Part shown: piece after piece, positions 1-5,763 of the stretch
Layout of the letters: every line of letters starts with the position of its first letter
Position numbering within the stretch: position 1 is the stretch's first letter
From: JAMLIN01 sp041676645
GTDB lineage: Bacteria > Pseudomonadota > Gammaproteobacteria > Burkholderiales > Burkholderiaceae_E
Assembly: GCA_041676645.1 (NCBI GenBank)
Contig: JBAYRO010000147.1
Coordinates: 1 to 5,763, forward strand
Reading direction: 5' to 3'
DNA: 5,763 nt
Made by a program: the position numbers and the translations under genes
The notes under the pieces: model-generated
The model's input: the letters and a program-made list of their open reading frames with translations, nothing else
Told to the model about the DNA's origin: nothing
The model's database searches: none

Positions 1-1
1 C

Positions 2-259
2 CATTGCGAAGGCCCGGATCACCTCGCGCGCATCGACCTGCTCATCAGGCTTCGCGAAGAGATCGCCGCGGAAGCGCCTGCTTCCCTTCAGCCGATCTAC
101 CAGTCACTGGTGAAACAGGCCGGCGACGTGCGCAATGTCGTCGCCGCTTTCGGTCGTCACCCGCACCGCAATCAGGTCCTCGGCCGAGCATCGACGCCGG
201 CGGAAGAAGCTTACATCGCCGGAAGGGACTTTCCGCACGAGAGGGCGTTTCGCGCCTGA
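2..259 (+). CDS. DUF924 family protein, C-terminal part (5' end outside window)
   Basis: Reading from base 2 gives 85 codons and a TGA at 257-259, with no in-frame stop. The diagnostic stretch is at visible residues 50-65 (FGRHPHRNQVLGRASTP), followed by EEAYI and the ending DFPHERAFRA. From memory, this FGRxPHRNxVLGRxSTxEE block near the C-terminus is the hallmark of the DUF924 family (Pfam PF06041). These are soluble, mostly alpha-helical proteins of roughly 180-200 residues, so a little over half of the protein is missing to the left. The biochemical role of the family is not known to me and I assign none. The gene ends 92 bases before the HTHP gene on the same strand. No start is visible, so operon membership with HTHP cannot be judged. 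Confidence 0.85.
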   Translation, partial: HCEGPDHLARIDLLIRLREEIAAEAPASLQPIYQSLVKQAGDVRNVVAAFGRHPHRNQVLGRASTPAEEAYIAGRDFPHERAFRA

Positions 260-338
260 CGCCCGGTGGAGCAGGTTGCAGGGGATGCTTTCGCTGGCTG
301 CTCGCGTAGACTACGGTTGTTGCGCGTTCATGTTCTCT

Positions 339-345
339 GGAAGGA
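339..345 (+). promoter_or_regulatory. Shine-Dalgarno of the HTHP gene
   Basis: GGAAGGA lies six bases before the ATG at 352. It is the only strong purine-rich site in the 92-base gap after the DUF924 stop, and it supports the ATG at 352 as the start. I could not find a convincing -35/-10 pair in 260-338. A short perfect dyad, CGTAGACTACG, sits at 305-315. Confidence 0.7.
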
Positions 346-351
346 AACATC

Positions 352-582
352 ATGGCTGATACCTGGCTTCCCTCGCTCAAGACGGCGACCCCGCAGGAGG
401 GGTTCGACCTTGCCACCAAAATGGCGCGGGTCGGCGTCAAGGTCACCCAGCCTTCCGCCGAGATCCGCGACAAGCTGCGCGCGGCCTATGATCAGGATAC
501 GACGCAACTGATTGCGTCCTCGCAGGTGATCGCCATCCATTTCCAGACGGTCGCGGCGGCCAACGATTACTGGCGCGACTGA
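352..582 (+). CDS. Hexameric tyrosine-coordinated heme protein (HTHP)
   Basis: This 76-residue protein resembles, along its whole length, the HTHP family first described from Silicibacter (Ruegeria) pomeroyi. Recognisable blocks are TWLPSLKTATPQEGFDLA (4-21), the KVTQPSAEIRDKLRAAY segment (30-46) and the C-terminal HFQTVAAANDYWRD (63-76). The known family member forms a ring of six small helical subunits, each holding a heme whose axial ligand is a tyrosine (Tyr45 in the mature protein). Here that residue is Tyr46 counting the initiator Met, so the key ligand is present. The family has peroxidase activity and some catalase activity. There is no signal peptide or membrane segment, so it should be cytoplasmic. 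Length and both ends match the family and the gene looks intact. It converges on copA with only 14 bases between stop codons. A role in relieving metal-induced peroxide stress is inferred from location only. Confidence 0.88.
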   Translation: MADTWLPSLKTATPQEGFDLATKMARVGVKVTQPSAEIRDKLRAAYDQDTTQLIASSQVIAIHFQTVAAANDYWRD

Positions 583-588
583 CGCCAG
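570..588. terminator. Weak hairpin at convergent gene ends
   Basis: CTGGCG (570-575) and CGCCAG (583-588) form a perfect 6-bp inverted repeat around a 7-base loop. The repeat spans the HTHP stop codon and lies just beyond the copA stop on the other strand. Its place between convergent genes suits a two-way terminator. However, no proper T-run follows on either strand and the stem is short, so it could be chance in GC-rich DNA. Confidence 0.3.
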
Positions 589-596
589 CGTTCCAG

Positions 597-2945
597 TCAA
601 AGTTTCAGCCCCCGCAACCGCAGCGCGTTGGCGATGACGCTGACCGACGACAGCGACATGGCGGCCGCCGCGATGATCGGTGACAGGAGAAGACCGAAAG
701 AGGGGTAAAGCACGCCCGCGGCAACCGGGATGCCGGCGGCATTGTAGATGAAGGCGAAGAACAGGTTCTGGCGGATGTTCGCCATGGTCGCCTCGGATAG
801 CCGCCGCGCCTTGACGATCCCCATGAGGTCGCCCTTGAGCAGGGTGACACCGGCGCTTTCAATCGCAACATCGGTGCCCGATCCCATGGCGATGCCGACA
901 TCGGCAGCCGCCAGCGCGGGCGCATCGTTGACGCCGTCGCCCGCCATGGCGACCACGCGGCCTTCCGCCTTGAGGCGGCTCACCACGGCGCTCTTTGCAT
1001 CCGGCAGCACGTCGGCCTCGACCTCGTCTATGCCCAGCTGGCGGGCGACGGCTTCGGCCGTCGTTCTGTTGTCGCCGGTCAGCATGACGATGCGGATGCC
1101 CTCGCCATGCAGCGCGTTCAGCGCCTCCTGCGTCGTCTCCTTGACCGGGTCGGCGATGGCGAAGATGCCGCCGGCCCTGCCATCCACGCCGATATAGATC
1201 GCCGTCGCGCCATCATGGCGCAAGGCGTCCGCCTGTTCGGCAAGTAGGGTAACGTCGACGCCATGCTCCTTGAGGAACGCCGCATTGCCGAGCACGATCG
1301 CCTTGTCCTCGACGGTGCCGAGCGCACCCTTGCCGAGCGGAGAATCGAAATCCACCACAGGCGGGACCTCGATGCCCTTCTTCTCCGCCGCTTCGACGAT
1401 CGCCAATGCCAGCGGATGTTCCGACGCTTTCTCCACAACGGCGGCCAGCCGCAGGATTTCCGTTTTGTCGAAGCCGCCTGCCGCGACGATTGCCGTCACC
1501 GACGGCCTGCCTTCGGTGAGCGTGCCGGTCTTGTCGACGACGAGCGTGTCGACCTTCTCCATATGTTCGAGCGCCTCGGCGTTCTTGATCAGGACGCCGG
1601 CGCTGGCTCCCTTGCCGACGCCGACCATGATCGACATCGGCGTCGCCAGCCCGAGCGCGCAGGGACAGGCGATGATCAGCACCGAAACCGCCACGACCAG
1701 CCCATAGGCAAAGCGCGGCTCCGGCCCCCAGATGCCCCAGACGATGAAGGCGAGAATCGCGATGACGATGACCAGCGGCACGAACCAGCCCGAGACCTGA
1801 TCGGCCATGCGCTGGATCGGCGCGCGCGAACGCTGCGCATCGGCGACCATCTGGACGATGCGCGACAGCATGGTATCGCGGCCGACCTTTTCGGCACGGA
1901 TCACCAGCGCGCCGGTCTGGTTCAGCGTGCCGCCAATGACCTGATCGCCCACGGTGCGGGTGACAGGCATGGATTCGCCGGTGACCATCGCTTCGTCGAG
2001 CGAGGAGCGTCCGTCCTCCACCACGCCATCGACCGGCACGGTCTCGCCGGGACGCACGCGCAGCCTGTCGCCGAGGACGACATGCTCGACCGGTACGTCT
2101 TCTTCCACGCCATCATCGCCGATGCGCCGCGCCGTTTTCGGCGCCAGATCGAGCAGCGCCCTGATCGCGCCCGATGTCTGCTCACGGGCCCGCAGTTCCA
2201 GCACCTGGCCAAGCAGCACCAGAACGGTGATGACCGCCGCCGCCTCGAAATAGACCGCGACCGTGCCATCTCCCGCGCGGAAAGCGGCCGGGAAAATGCC
2301 CGGCGCAAGGGTGGCGACGATGCTGTAAGCCCAGGCGACGCCGGTGCCCATGGCGATCAGGGTGAACATGTTGAGGCTGCGATTGACCAGCGATGCCCAT
2401 GCGCGCTCGAAGAACGGCCATCCGCACCACAAAACCACCGGCGTCGCCAGAACGAGCTGAATCCAGATCGATATCCGCATCGGCACCAGATGGTGCAGGG
2501 CCCGGAAAAGATGGCCGCCCATTTCGAGCACGAAGACCGGAGCGGCGAGGACCAGCCCGATCCAGAAGCGCCGTGTCATGTCGGCGAGTTCGGGGCTGGG
2601 GCCGCTGTCGGCCGTCACCACCAGCGGCTCCAGCGCCATGCCACAGATCGGGCAGCTTCCCGGCCCCTCCTGCCTGATCTCGGGATGCATCGGGCAGGTC
2701 CAGATCGCGCCCTCGGGCGCGTCCGGAGCGGGCGCCGCATCTCCTGCCAGATACCGGGCCGGGTCCGCCGCGAACTTCGCCTTGCAGGAAGCCGAGCAGA
2801 AATAGTGAGTGTGCCCCTCATGGGTCAGGCGATGTTCCGCCGTTTGCGGGTCGACCTCCATGCCGCAGACCGGGTCCTTCACAAGATGCGCATGACCCGA
2901 ATGGTCATGATCATGCGAATGATGCTGATGCTCGTGTCCGTTCAT
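597..2945 (-). CDS. copA: Copper-exporting P1B-1-type ATPase (CopA) with YHS and CPMHPE metal-binding N-terminus
   Basis: This 782-residue inner-membrane pump is expected to use ATP to expel Cu(I) from the cytoplasm. The N-terminus is His-rich (9 His in residues 1-20). It is followed by a YHS domain (DPVCGM at 24-29, then YFCSASC at 48-54) and a heavy-metal-binding domain (TCPMHPE at 83-89, CPICGM at 98-103). Catalytic motifs are complete: TGES 322-325, the transmembrane CPC at 427-429, phosphorylation site DKTGT 471-475, SEHP 508-511 for nucleotide binding, TGDN 623-626 and GDGVND 669-674. Specificity markers of the Cu(I) class are present: Tyr-Asn in TM7 (734-735) and MSLSS in TM8 (763-767). 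There are eight predicted membrane helices and the length is usual for the family. No classical GMxCxxC HMA domain is seen. The ATG at 2945 keeps the His-rich tail, but its Shine-Dalgarno is poor: the best match, AGGTGAGG, lies about 14 bases upstream. It is last in the minus-strand metal cluster. Ag(I) export is also possible. Confidence 0.93.
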   Translation of the reverse strand: MNGHEHQHHSHDHDHSGHAHLVKDPVCGMEVDPQTAEHRLTHEGHTHYFCSASCKAKFAADPARYLAGDAAPAPDAPEGAIWTCPMHPEIRQEGPGSCPICGMALEPLVVTADSGPSPELADMTRRFWIGLVLAAPVFVLEMGGHLFRALHHLVPMRISIWIQLVLATPVVLWCGWPFFERAWASLVNRSLNMFTLIAMGTGVAWAYSIVATLAPGIFPAAFRAGDGTVAVYFEAAAVITVLVLLGQVLELRAREQTSGAIRALLDLAPKTARRIGDDGVEEDVPVEHVVLGDRLRVRPGETVPVDGVVEDGRSSLDEAMVTGESMPVTRTVGDQVIGGTLNQTGALVIRAEKVGRDTMLSRIVQMVADAQRSRAPIQRMADQVSGWFVPLVIVIAILAFIVWGIWGPEPRFAYGLVVAVSVLIIACPCALGLATPMSIMVGVGKGASAGVLIKNAEALEHMEKVDTLVVDKTGTLTEGRPSVTAIVAAGGFDKTEILRLAAVVEKASEHPLALAIVEAAEKKGIEVPPVVDFDSPLGKGALGTVEDKAIVLGNAAFLKEHGVDVTLLAEQADALRHDGATAIYIGVDGRAGGIFAIADPVKETTQEALNALHGEGIRIVMLTGDNRTTAEAVARQLGIDEVEADVLPDAKSAVVSRLKAEGRVVAMAGDGVNDAPALAAADVGIAMGSGTDVAIESAGVTLLKGDLMGIVKARRLSEATMANIRQNLFFAFIYNAAGIPVAAGVLYPSFGLLLSPIIAAAAMSLSSVSVIANALRLRGLKL

Positions 2946-2980
2946 TCTCTAACCCGCCGCCTCACCTGTACCTGGAAACC
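2946..2980 (-). promoter_or_regulatory. copA leader with three AGGT repeats
   Basis: Reading on the minus strand, the 35 bases between the oxidoreductase remnant's ancestral stop and the copA ATG contain AGGT at 2973-2970 and 2967-2964. A third copy at 2981-2978 overlaps that stop. The last repeat is part of AGGTGAGG, which may be a distant Shine-Dalgarno. I see no clear CueR-type ACCTTCC/GGAAGGT dyad with a 19-base promoter spacer. copA may therefore depend on transcription from the upstream metal genes. Any operator role for the repeats is speculative. Confidence 0.2.
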
Positions 2981-3179
2981 TTATCTTTTCACGACGTTTC
3001 CGAACAGCGCATGCAGCCCTCGGCCATCGTCGGGTGCGCAGGAATGGCGTCGCGGAGAACGCCGTAGGGCAACGCGCCGAGCATGGCCGCCTGTGCCACG
3101 GCCATCACTTCCCCGGCTTCCGAGCCGATCATCGGCCGGTTTCCGCATCTGCGCGCGTTTCGAGCGGGATTGCCGTCAT
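2981..3179 (-). pseudogene. Decayed C-terminus of a FAD/NAD(P)-dependent disulfide oxidoreductase (mercuric reductase-like)
   Basis: Three pieces of the family's C-terminal dimerisation domain follow one another in different frames. From 3179 the frame reads MTAIPLETRADAETG, like the family's M-A-A-V/I-P-L-x-T-R-x-x-S-E-T-R-G-F segment. From 3132, in another frame, it reads MIGSEAGEVMAVAQAAML, then LPYGVLRDAI and AHPTMAEG, a very characteristic block. The roughly 15-20 residues that normally join them (GFMKAL...DRILGFT) are missing. After AHPTMAEG the present frame ends as GCMRCSETS with a stop at 2989. Supplying one base near 3015 instead gives LHALFGNVVKR and a TAA at 2983-2981, which looks like the true family ending. 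The FAD- and NAD-binding domains and the redox CxxxxC are absent. It lies between two metal ATPases on the same strand. I cannot tell whether the ancestor was a true mercuric reductase or a related lipoamide dehydrogenase-like protein. A functional short peptide from 3132 is very unlikely. Confidence 0.75.
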
Positions 3180-3183
3180 CCGG

Positions 3184-5211
3184 TCAAACCCCTGACTGGT
3201 ATGAAGGCTCGACCCGACCGACCTCCGGTTCTCGTTGCGGCGACGTCGCACCGCGCGCCCGGATCGGGTCGGCGAGCAGCCTGAGGCCGTTCAGCACCAC
3301 CAGCACCGTGCCGCCTTCGTGTCCGACGACCGCGAGCGGCAGCGGCAGGGCGAAGAACAGGCTCGATGCGACCAGAAGCAGCATCATGCCGATGGCGAAG
3401 ATCAGGTTCTGGCGGATGATCCGGCGCGTGCGCCGCGCCAGAAGATGCGCGGCGGCAAGACGCGCCATGTCCTCCGACAGCAGCGCGACATCGGCCGCCT
3501 GCAAGGCGACATCGCTGCCCGCCGCGCCCATGGCGATGCCGACATCGGCGCGCGCCAGCGCGGCGGCGTCGTTCACCCCGTCGCCGACAAAGGCGACTTT
3601 TCCATTCCTCGCCAGTTCGCCCACCAGCCGGACCTTGTCCTCGGGCAGCAGGTCGGCATGGACGTCCTTTGCTTCCAGTCCGAGCTCCGCGGCGATCCGC
3701 AAGCCGACAGGGCGGCGGTCGCCGGTCATCATGGCGATGGTGCCCACGCCTGCCGCCCCGAGCGCCGCCAGTCCCGCGGCCGAGGTTTCGCGCGGGCGGT
3801 CGGCGACGGTGAGTGCGCCATAAACCCGGTCTCCCCGCCCCAGCCACACCACGGTCTGGCTGCCATCCGTCAGCTGCGCATATTCGGGTGCGTCGAGCGA
3901 CGCGCCCATGCGTGCGGCCATGCGCGGATTGCCAGCCCAGAGCAGGCCCACCATGTCTTCCCCGGTGATCCCCTCGCTGGGCACGGTTTCGACATCGCGC
4001 ACCTCGGCGGCGGCGATGCCTCTCTCCTCGGTGTGGCGGCGGATCGCATCGGCAATCGGATGCTCGGAATGCGCCTCCAGCCCGGCGATCAATGACAGGA
4101 ACCGCTCTTCGGGTTCCTGCGTCACAAGCTGCGTCACCTCGGCCTTGCCGGTGGTCAGCGTGCCGGTCTTGTCGAAGGCGAAGATGTCGACCTCGGCCAG
4201 CGTCTCCAGCGCCGCGCCGCCCTTGAACAGCACGCCGCCGCGCGCGGCCGCCGCCAGTGCCGAAAGGATCGCGGCCGGGACCGATATCACAACCGCGCAG
4301 GGGCTGGCCGCGACCAGCAGCGTCGCGGCGCGATAAAGCGCATCCTGCATCGTCCAGCCGAGCGCGAGGAATATAATGAGAGCCAGCGCCGCGCCCGCCA
4401 GCACCGCGATGGTGTAGCGCTGGCCGAACCAGGCGCTGAATCGTTCGGACGGCGCGCGCGCCGCCTGCGCCTCGGTCACCAGTTCGATCATCCGCGCCAC
4501 GGTGCTTTCCGCCACCGGGCGGATGACGCGGACCAGCAGCACGGCGTTGAGGTTCACCGTGGCCTCGAACACCTTTGCACCGGGGCCTTTGCCGACCGGC
4601 ATCGATTCGCCGGTGATCGTCGCCTCGTCGAGCGATCCCTCTCCCTCGACGATCTCGCCATCGGCCGGCACCCGCGCGCCGGGACGCAGCACCACCAGGT
4701 CGCCAGCAACGAGATCGCCGACCGGAACTTCCGTGACGGTGCCGTCAGGAGTGCGCCTGAGCGCTGTGTCGGGACGTAGCGCCATCAGCGCCTCGACGGC
4801 ATGGCGCGCCCGGCCCATCGCCCGCTGCTCCAGCGTGGTCGACAGGCTGAACAGCGTCAGCAGCACCGCTCCTTCGAGCGCGGCACCGACCGCAGCGGCG
4901 GCAAGGGCGGCCACGATCATCAGAAGGTCGATGTCGAGCACCCGCTCGCGCCAGAGGGCGTTTAGGGCCCGCACCGCCGTCGGCACGCCGCCGGCCAGAT
5001 AGACCAGCACGAGACCGACCGGTCCCCAAAGACCGGGGCTCAAAAAGGCATCGACGGTCGCAAGCGCCATGCCGGCAAGCGTGATGCCGGTCAATGCCGT
5101 CATGAAGCGGTCGGAGGAAAGGTCGATTTGCAAATCATGTTCCTGGCTGTGCCGCGACGGCGGCAGTGGCTGGGGAGACCGGCGATGGCGCGCCGGATGG
5201 GCTGGCGTCAC
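3184..5211 (-). CDS. P1B-4-type heavy-metal exporting ATPase (Co/Zn/Fe class, SPC motif)
   Basis: This 675-residue membrane pump has all P-type ATPase motifs: TGES 200-203, DKTGT 347-351, SEHP 382-385, TGD 496-498 and GDGVND 543-548. The transmembrane motif is SPC (303-305) rather than CPC, and the last helix carries HEGGT (631-635). Together these define the P1B-4 class (CoaT, CtpD and PfeT relatives), which exports Co(II), Zn(II), Fe(II) or similar ions. The exact metal cannot be read from sequence. There is no soluble N-terminal metal-binding domain, which is usual for the class. The start is uncertain. The GTG at 5211 is the longest choice but lacks a good ribosome site. A TTG at 5133 has AGGAA six bases upstream and removes 26 low-complexity residues. 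The first ATG is codon 37 (5103), just before the first helix. After the usual end (NGLRLLADPIRAR, about 653) come 22 extra residues that may be read-through into the neighbouring oxidoreductase remnant. It lies 36 bases after chrA, probably in one operon. Confidence 0.92.
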   Translation of the reverse strand: MTPAHPARHRRSPQPLPPSRHSQEHDLQIDLSSDRFMTALTGITLAGMALATVDAFLSPGLWGPVGLVLVYLAGGVPTAVRALNALWRERVLDIDLLMIVAALAAAAVGAALEGAVLLTLFSLSTTLEQRAMGRARHAVEALMALRPDTALRRTPDGTVTEVPVGDLVAGDLVVLRPGARVPADGEIVEGEGSLDEATITGESMPVGKGPGAKVFEATVNLNAVLLVRVIRPVAESTVARMIELVTEAQAARAPSERFSAWFGQRYTIAVLAGAALALIIFLALGWTMQDALYRAATLLVAASPCAVVISVPAAILSALAAAARGGVLFKGGAALETLAEVDIFAFDKTGTLTTGKAEVTQLVTQEPEERFLSLIAGLEAHSEHPIADAIRRHTEERGIAAAEVRDVETVPSEGITGEDMVGLLWAGNPRMAARMGASLDAPEYAQLTDGSQTVVWLGRGDRVYGALTVADRPRETSAAGLAALGAAGVGTIAMMTGDRRPVGLRIAAELGLEAKDVHADLLPEDKVRLVGELARNGKVAFVGDGVNDAAALARADVGIAMGAAGSDVALQAADVALLSEDMARLAAAHLLARRTRRIIRQNLIFAIGMMLLLVASSLFFALPLPLAVVGHEGGTVLVVLNGLRLLADPIRARGATSPQREPEVGRVEPSYQSGV
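5140..5144 (-). promoter_or_regulatory. Possible ribosome binding site for an internal TTG start of the P1B-4 ATPase
   Basis: On the minus strand AGGAA is followed by six bases and an in-frame TTG at 5133-5131. Nothing comparable stands before the longer GTG start at 5211: the nearest purine run (AAGGAA) is about 25-30 bases away. Residues 1-26 from the GTG are rich in Pro, Arg and His and look unlike a conserved domain, which fits a downstream start. Confidence 0.35.
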
Positions 5212-5247
5212 ACGCCCGGTCGATCGGGTTCCGTTATTCCTTTTCCA

Positions 5248-5763
5248 TCACGACATCGAGCTTACCCCCAGGATCGCGCCGCCGGCAGCCGCAATCAGCA
5301 CCACGAGCCATGGCGGGAACTTCCAGCTCATCAGGGCAACGAAACAGATCAGCGCCAGCGCAAAGTCGCGGGGCGACCCGACCGCGCTGGTCCAGAGCGG
5401 ATCGTAGAGCGCGGCGCCCAGAATGCCGACCACCGCGGCGTTCGCCCCCGCCATCGGCGCCCGCACGCCGGAGCGTGCGCGCAGCGTGTTCCAGAACGGC
5501 AGCGCGCCGACAAGCAGCAGGAAGCCCGGCAGGAAGATCGCAAGTAGGGCAAGCGTCGCGCCGACGATCCCGTTCGGTCCGGGTTCGAGCAGCATTCCGA
5601 GATAGGCGGCGAAAGTGAACAGCGGCCCCGGCACCGCCTGCGCCGCGCCATAGCCGGCCAGGAACGTGTCAGGCGTGACCCAGCCCGTGCGAACCACTTC
5701 GGCTTCCAGCAAAGGCAAGACCACATGGCCGCCGCCGAACACCAGCGCACCGGCGCGATAGAA
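5248..5763 (-). CDS. chrA: Chromate transporter ChrA, C-terminal domain (5' end outside window)
   Basis: The frame is open from the right edge to a TGA at 5250-5248, giving 171 visible residues. They begin FYRAGALVFGGGHVVLPLLE, the conserved opening of the second half of ChrA, followed by the equally typical GYGAAQAVPGPLFTFAAYLG (37-56) and several hydrophobic helices. ChrA proteins of the CHR superfamily remove chromate from the cytoplasm, driven by the membrane potential or proton gradient. Long-chain members have about 400 residues in two homologous halves. What is seen here matches the C-terminal half. A short single-domain CHR protein cannot be fully excluded because the start is missing, but the sequence already runs in frame past the edge. 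The P1B-4 ATPase follows 36 bases downstream on the same strand and in the same reading frame, so co-transcription is likely. Confidence 0.9.
   Translation of the reverse strand, partial: FYRAGALVFGGGHVVLPLLEAEVVRTGWVTPDTFLAGYGAAQAVPGPLFTFAAYLGMLLEPGPNGIVGATLALLAIFLPGFLLLVGALPFWNTLRARSGVRAPMAGANAAVVGILGAALYDPLWTSAVGSPRDFALALICFVALMSWKFPPWLVVLIAAAGGAILGVSSMS

Noticed and set aside
45..473. A 142-codon minus-strand open frame across the DUF924 end and HTHP
   Set aside because: It overlaps two recognisable plus-strand genes and shows no domain of its own.
2989..3132. A 47-codon minus-strand frame as a real small protein
   Set aside because: It matches only an internal/C-terminal slice of a large oxidoreductase, and a frameshift near 3015 hides the proper family ending. 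A pseudogene remnant explains it better.
1263..3284. A 673-codon open frame on the plus strand, antisense to copA and the remnant
   Set aside because: It is rich in Arg, Asp and His without any recognisable domain, and lies opposite a strongly conserved ATPase. This is the usual mirror frame of a GC-rich gene.
3235..4095. A 286-codon plus-strand open frame opposite the P1B-4 ATPase
   Set aside because: Low-complexity Arg/Gly/His composition and no family resemblance. It is explained by the codon bias of the real gene on the other strand.
5215..5228. Near-palindrome CCCGGTCGATCGGG between chrA and the ATPase, considered as a terminator or operator
   Set aside because: Only a 4-bp outer stem is perfect, no T-run follows, and such GC-rich near-palindromes are common at this base composition.
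5234..5248. A five-codon minus-strand frame (MEKE plus stop) whose ATG overlaps the chrA TGA
   Set aside because: Too short to support as a gene or leader peptide. The overlap is likely chance.
1..5763. tRNA or rRNA genes, CRISPR arrays, insertion sequences and attachment sites
   Set aside because: No cloverleaf, regularly spaced repeats, transposase frame or paired terminal repeats were recognised by eye.

Overview
The window is GC-rich, with the strong G/C third-position bias typical of an alphaproteobacterium. The protein families would fit Sphingomonadales, Rhodobacterales or Rhizobiales, but the sequence does not settle which. It reads as the edge of a heavy-metal resistance cluster meeting two short genes on the opposite strand.

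Layout, left to right. (1) Position 2-259 (+) is the 3' end of a DUF924-family gene that starts outside the window. (2) Position 352-582 (+) is a 76-residue hexameric tyrosine-coordinated heme protein (HTHP), a small peroxidase/catalase-like protein, with a good Shine-Dalgarno. (3) A short hairpin at 570-588 lies where the two strands converge. (4) Position 597-2945 (-) is a complete Cu(I)-type P1B-1 ATPase (CopA) with an unusual N-terminus: a His-rich tail, a YHS domain and a CPMHPE/CPICGM metal-binding domain instead of classical CxxC HMA domains. (5) Position 2981 to about 3179 (-), possibly up to about 3228, is a broken remnant of the C-terminal end of an FAD/NAD(P)-dependent disulfide oxidoreductase of the mercuric reductase-like group. 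It has an internal deletion and at least one single-base frameshift. (6) Position 3184-5211 (-) is a second P1B ATPase, of the P1B-4 (SPC/HEGGT) class that exports Co(II), Zn(II), Fe(II) or similar divalent ions. (7) Position 5248-5763 (-) is the C-terminal half of a ChrA chromate transporter that continues past the right edge.

The minus-strand genes run chrA -> P1B-4 ATPase -> oxidoreductase remnant -> copA with short gaps, so they probably form one operon for efflux of chromate, a divalent metal and copper. The remnant ends 35 bases before the copA start, so copA was probably once the direct downstream partner of the oxidoreductase. HTHP on the facing strand may help against metal-driven peroxide stress, but that is inference from proximity.

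I found no clearly undescribed system. The most informative points are the decayed oxidoreductase between the two ATPases, the apparent run-on of the P1B-4 ATPase tail into that remnant, the pairing of CPC- and SPC-class pumps with ChrA, and the HTHP next to a metal island.
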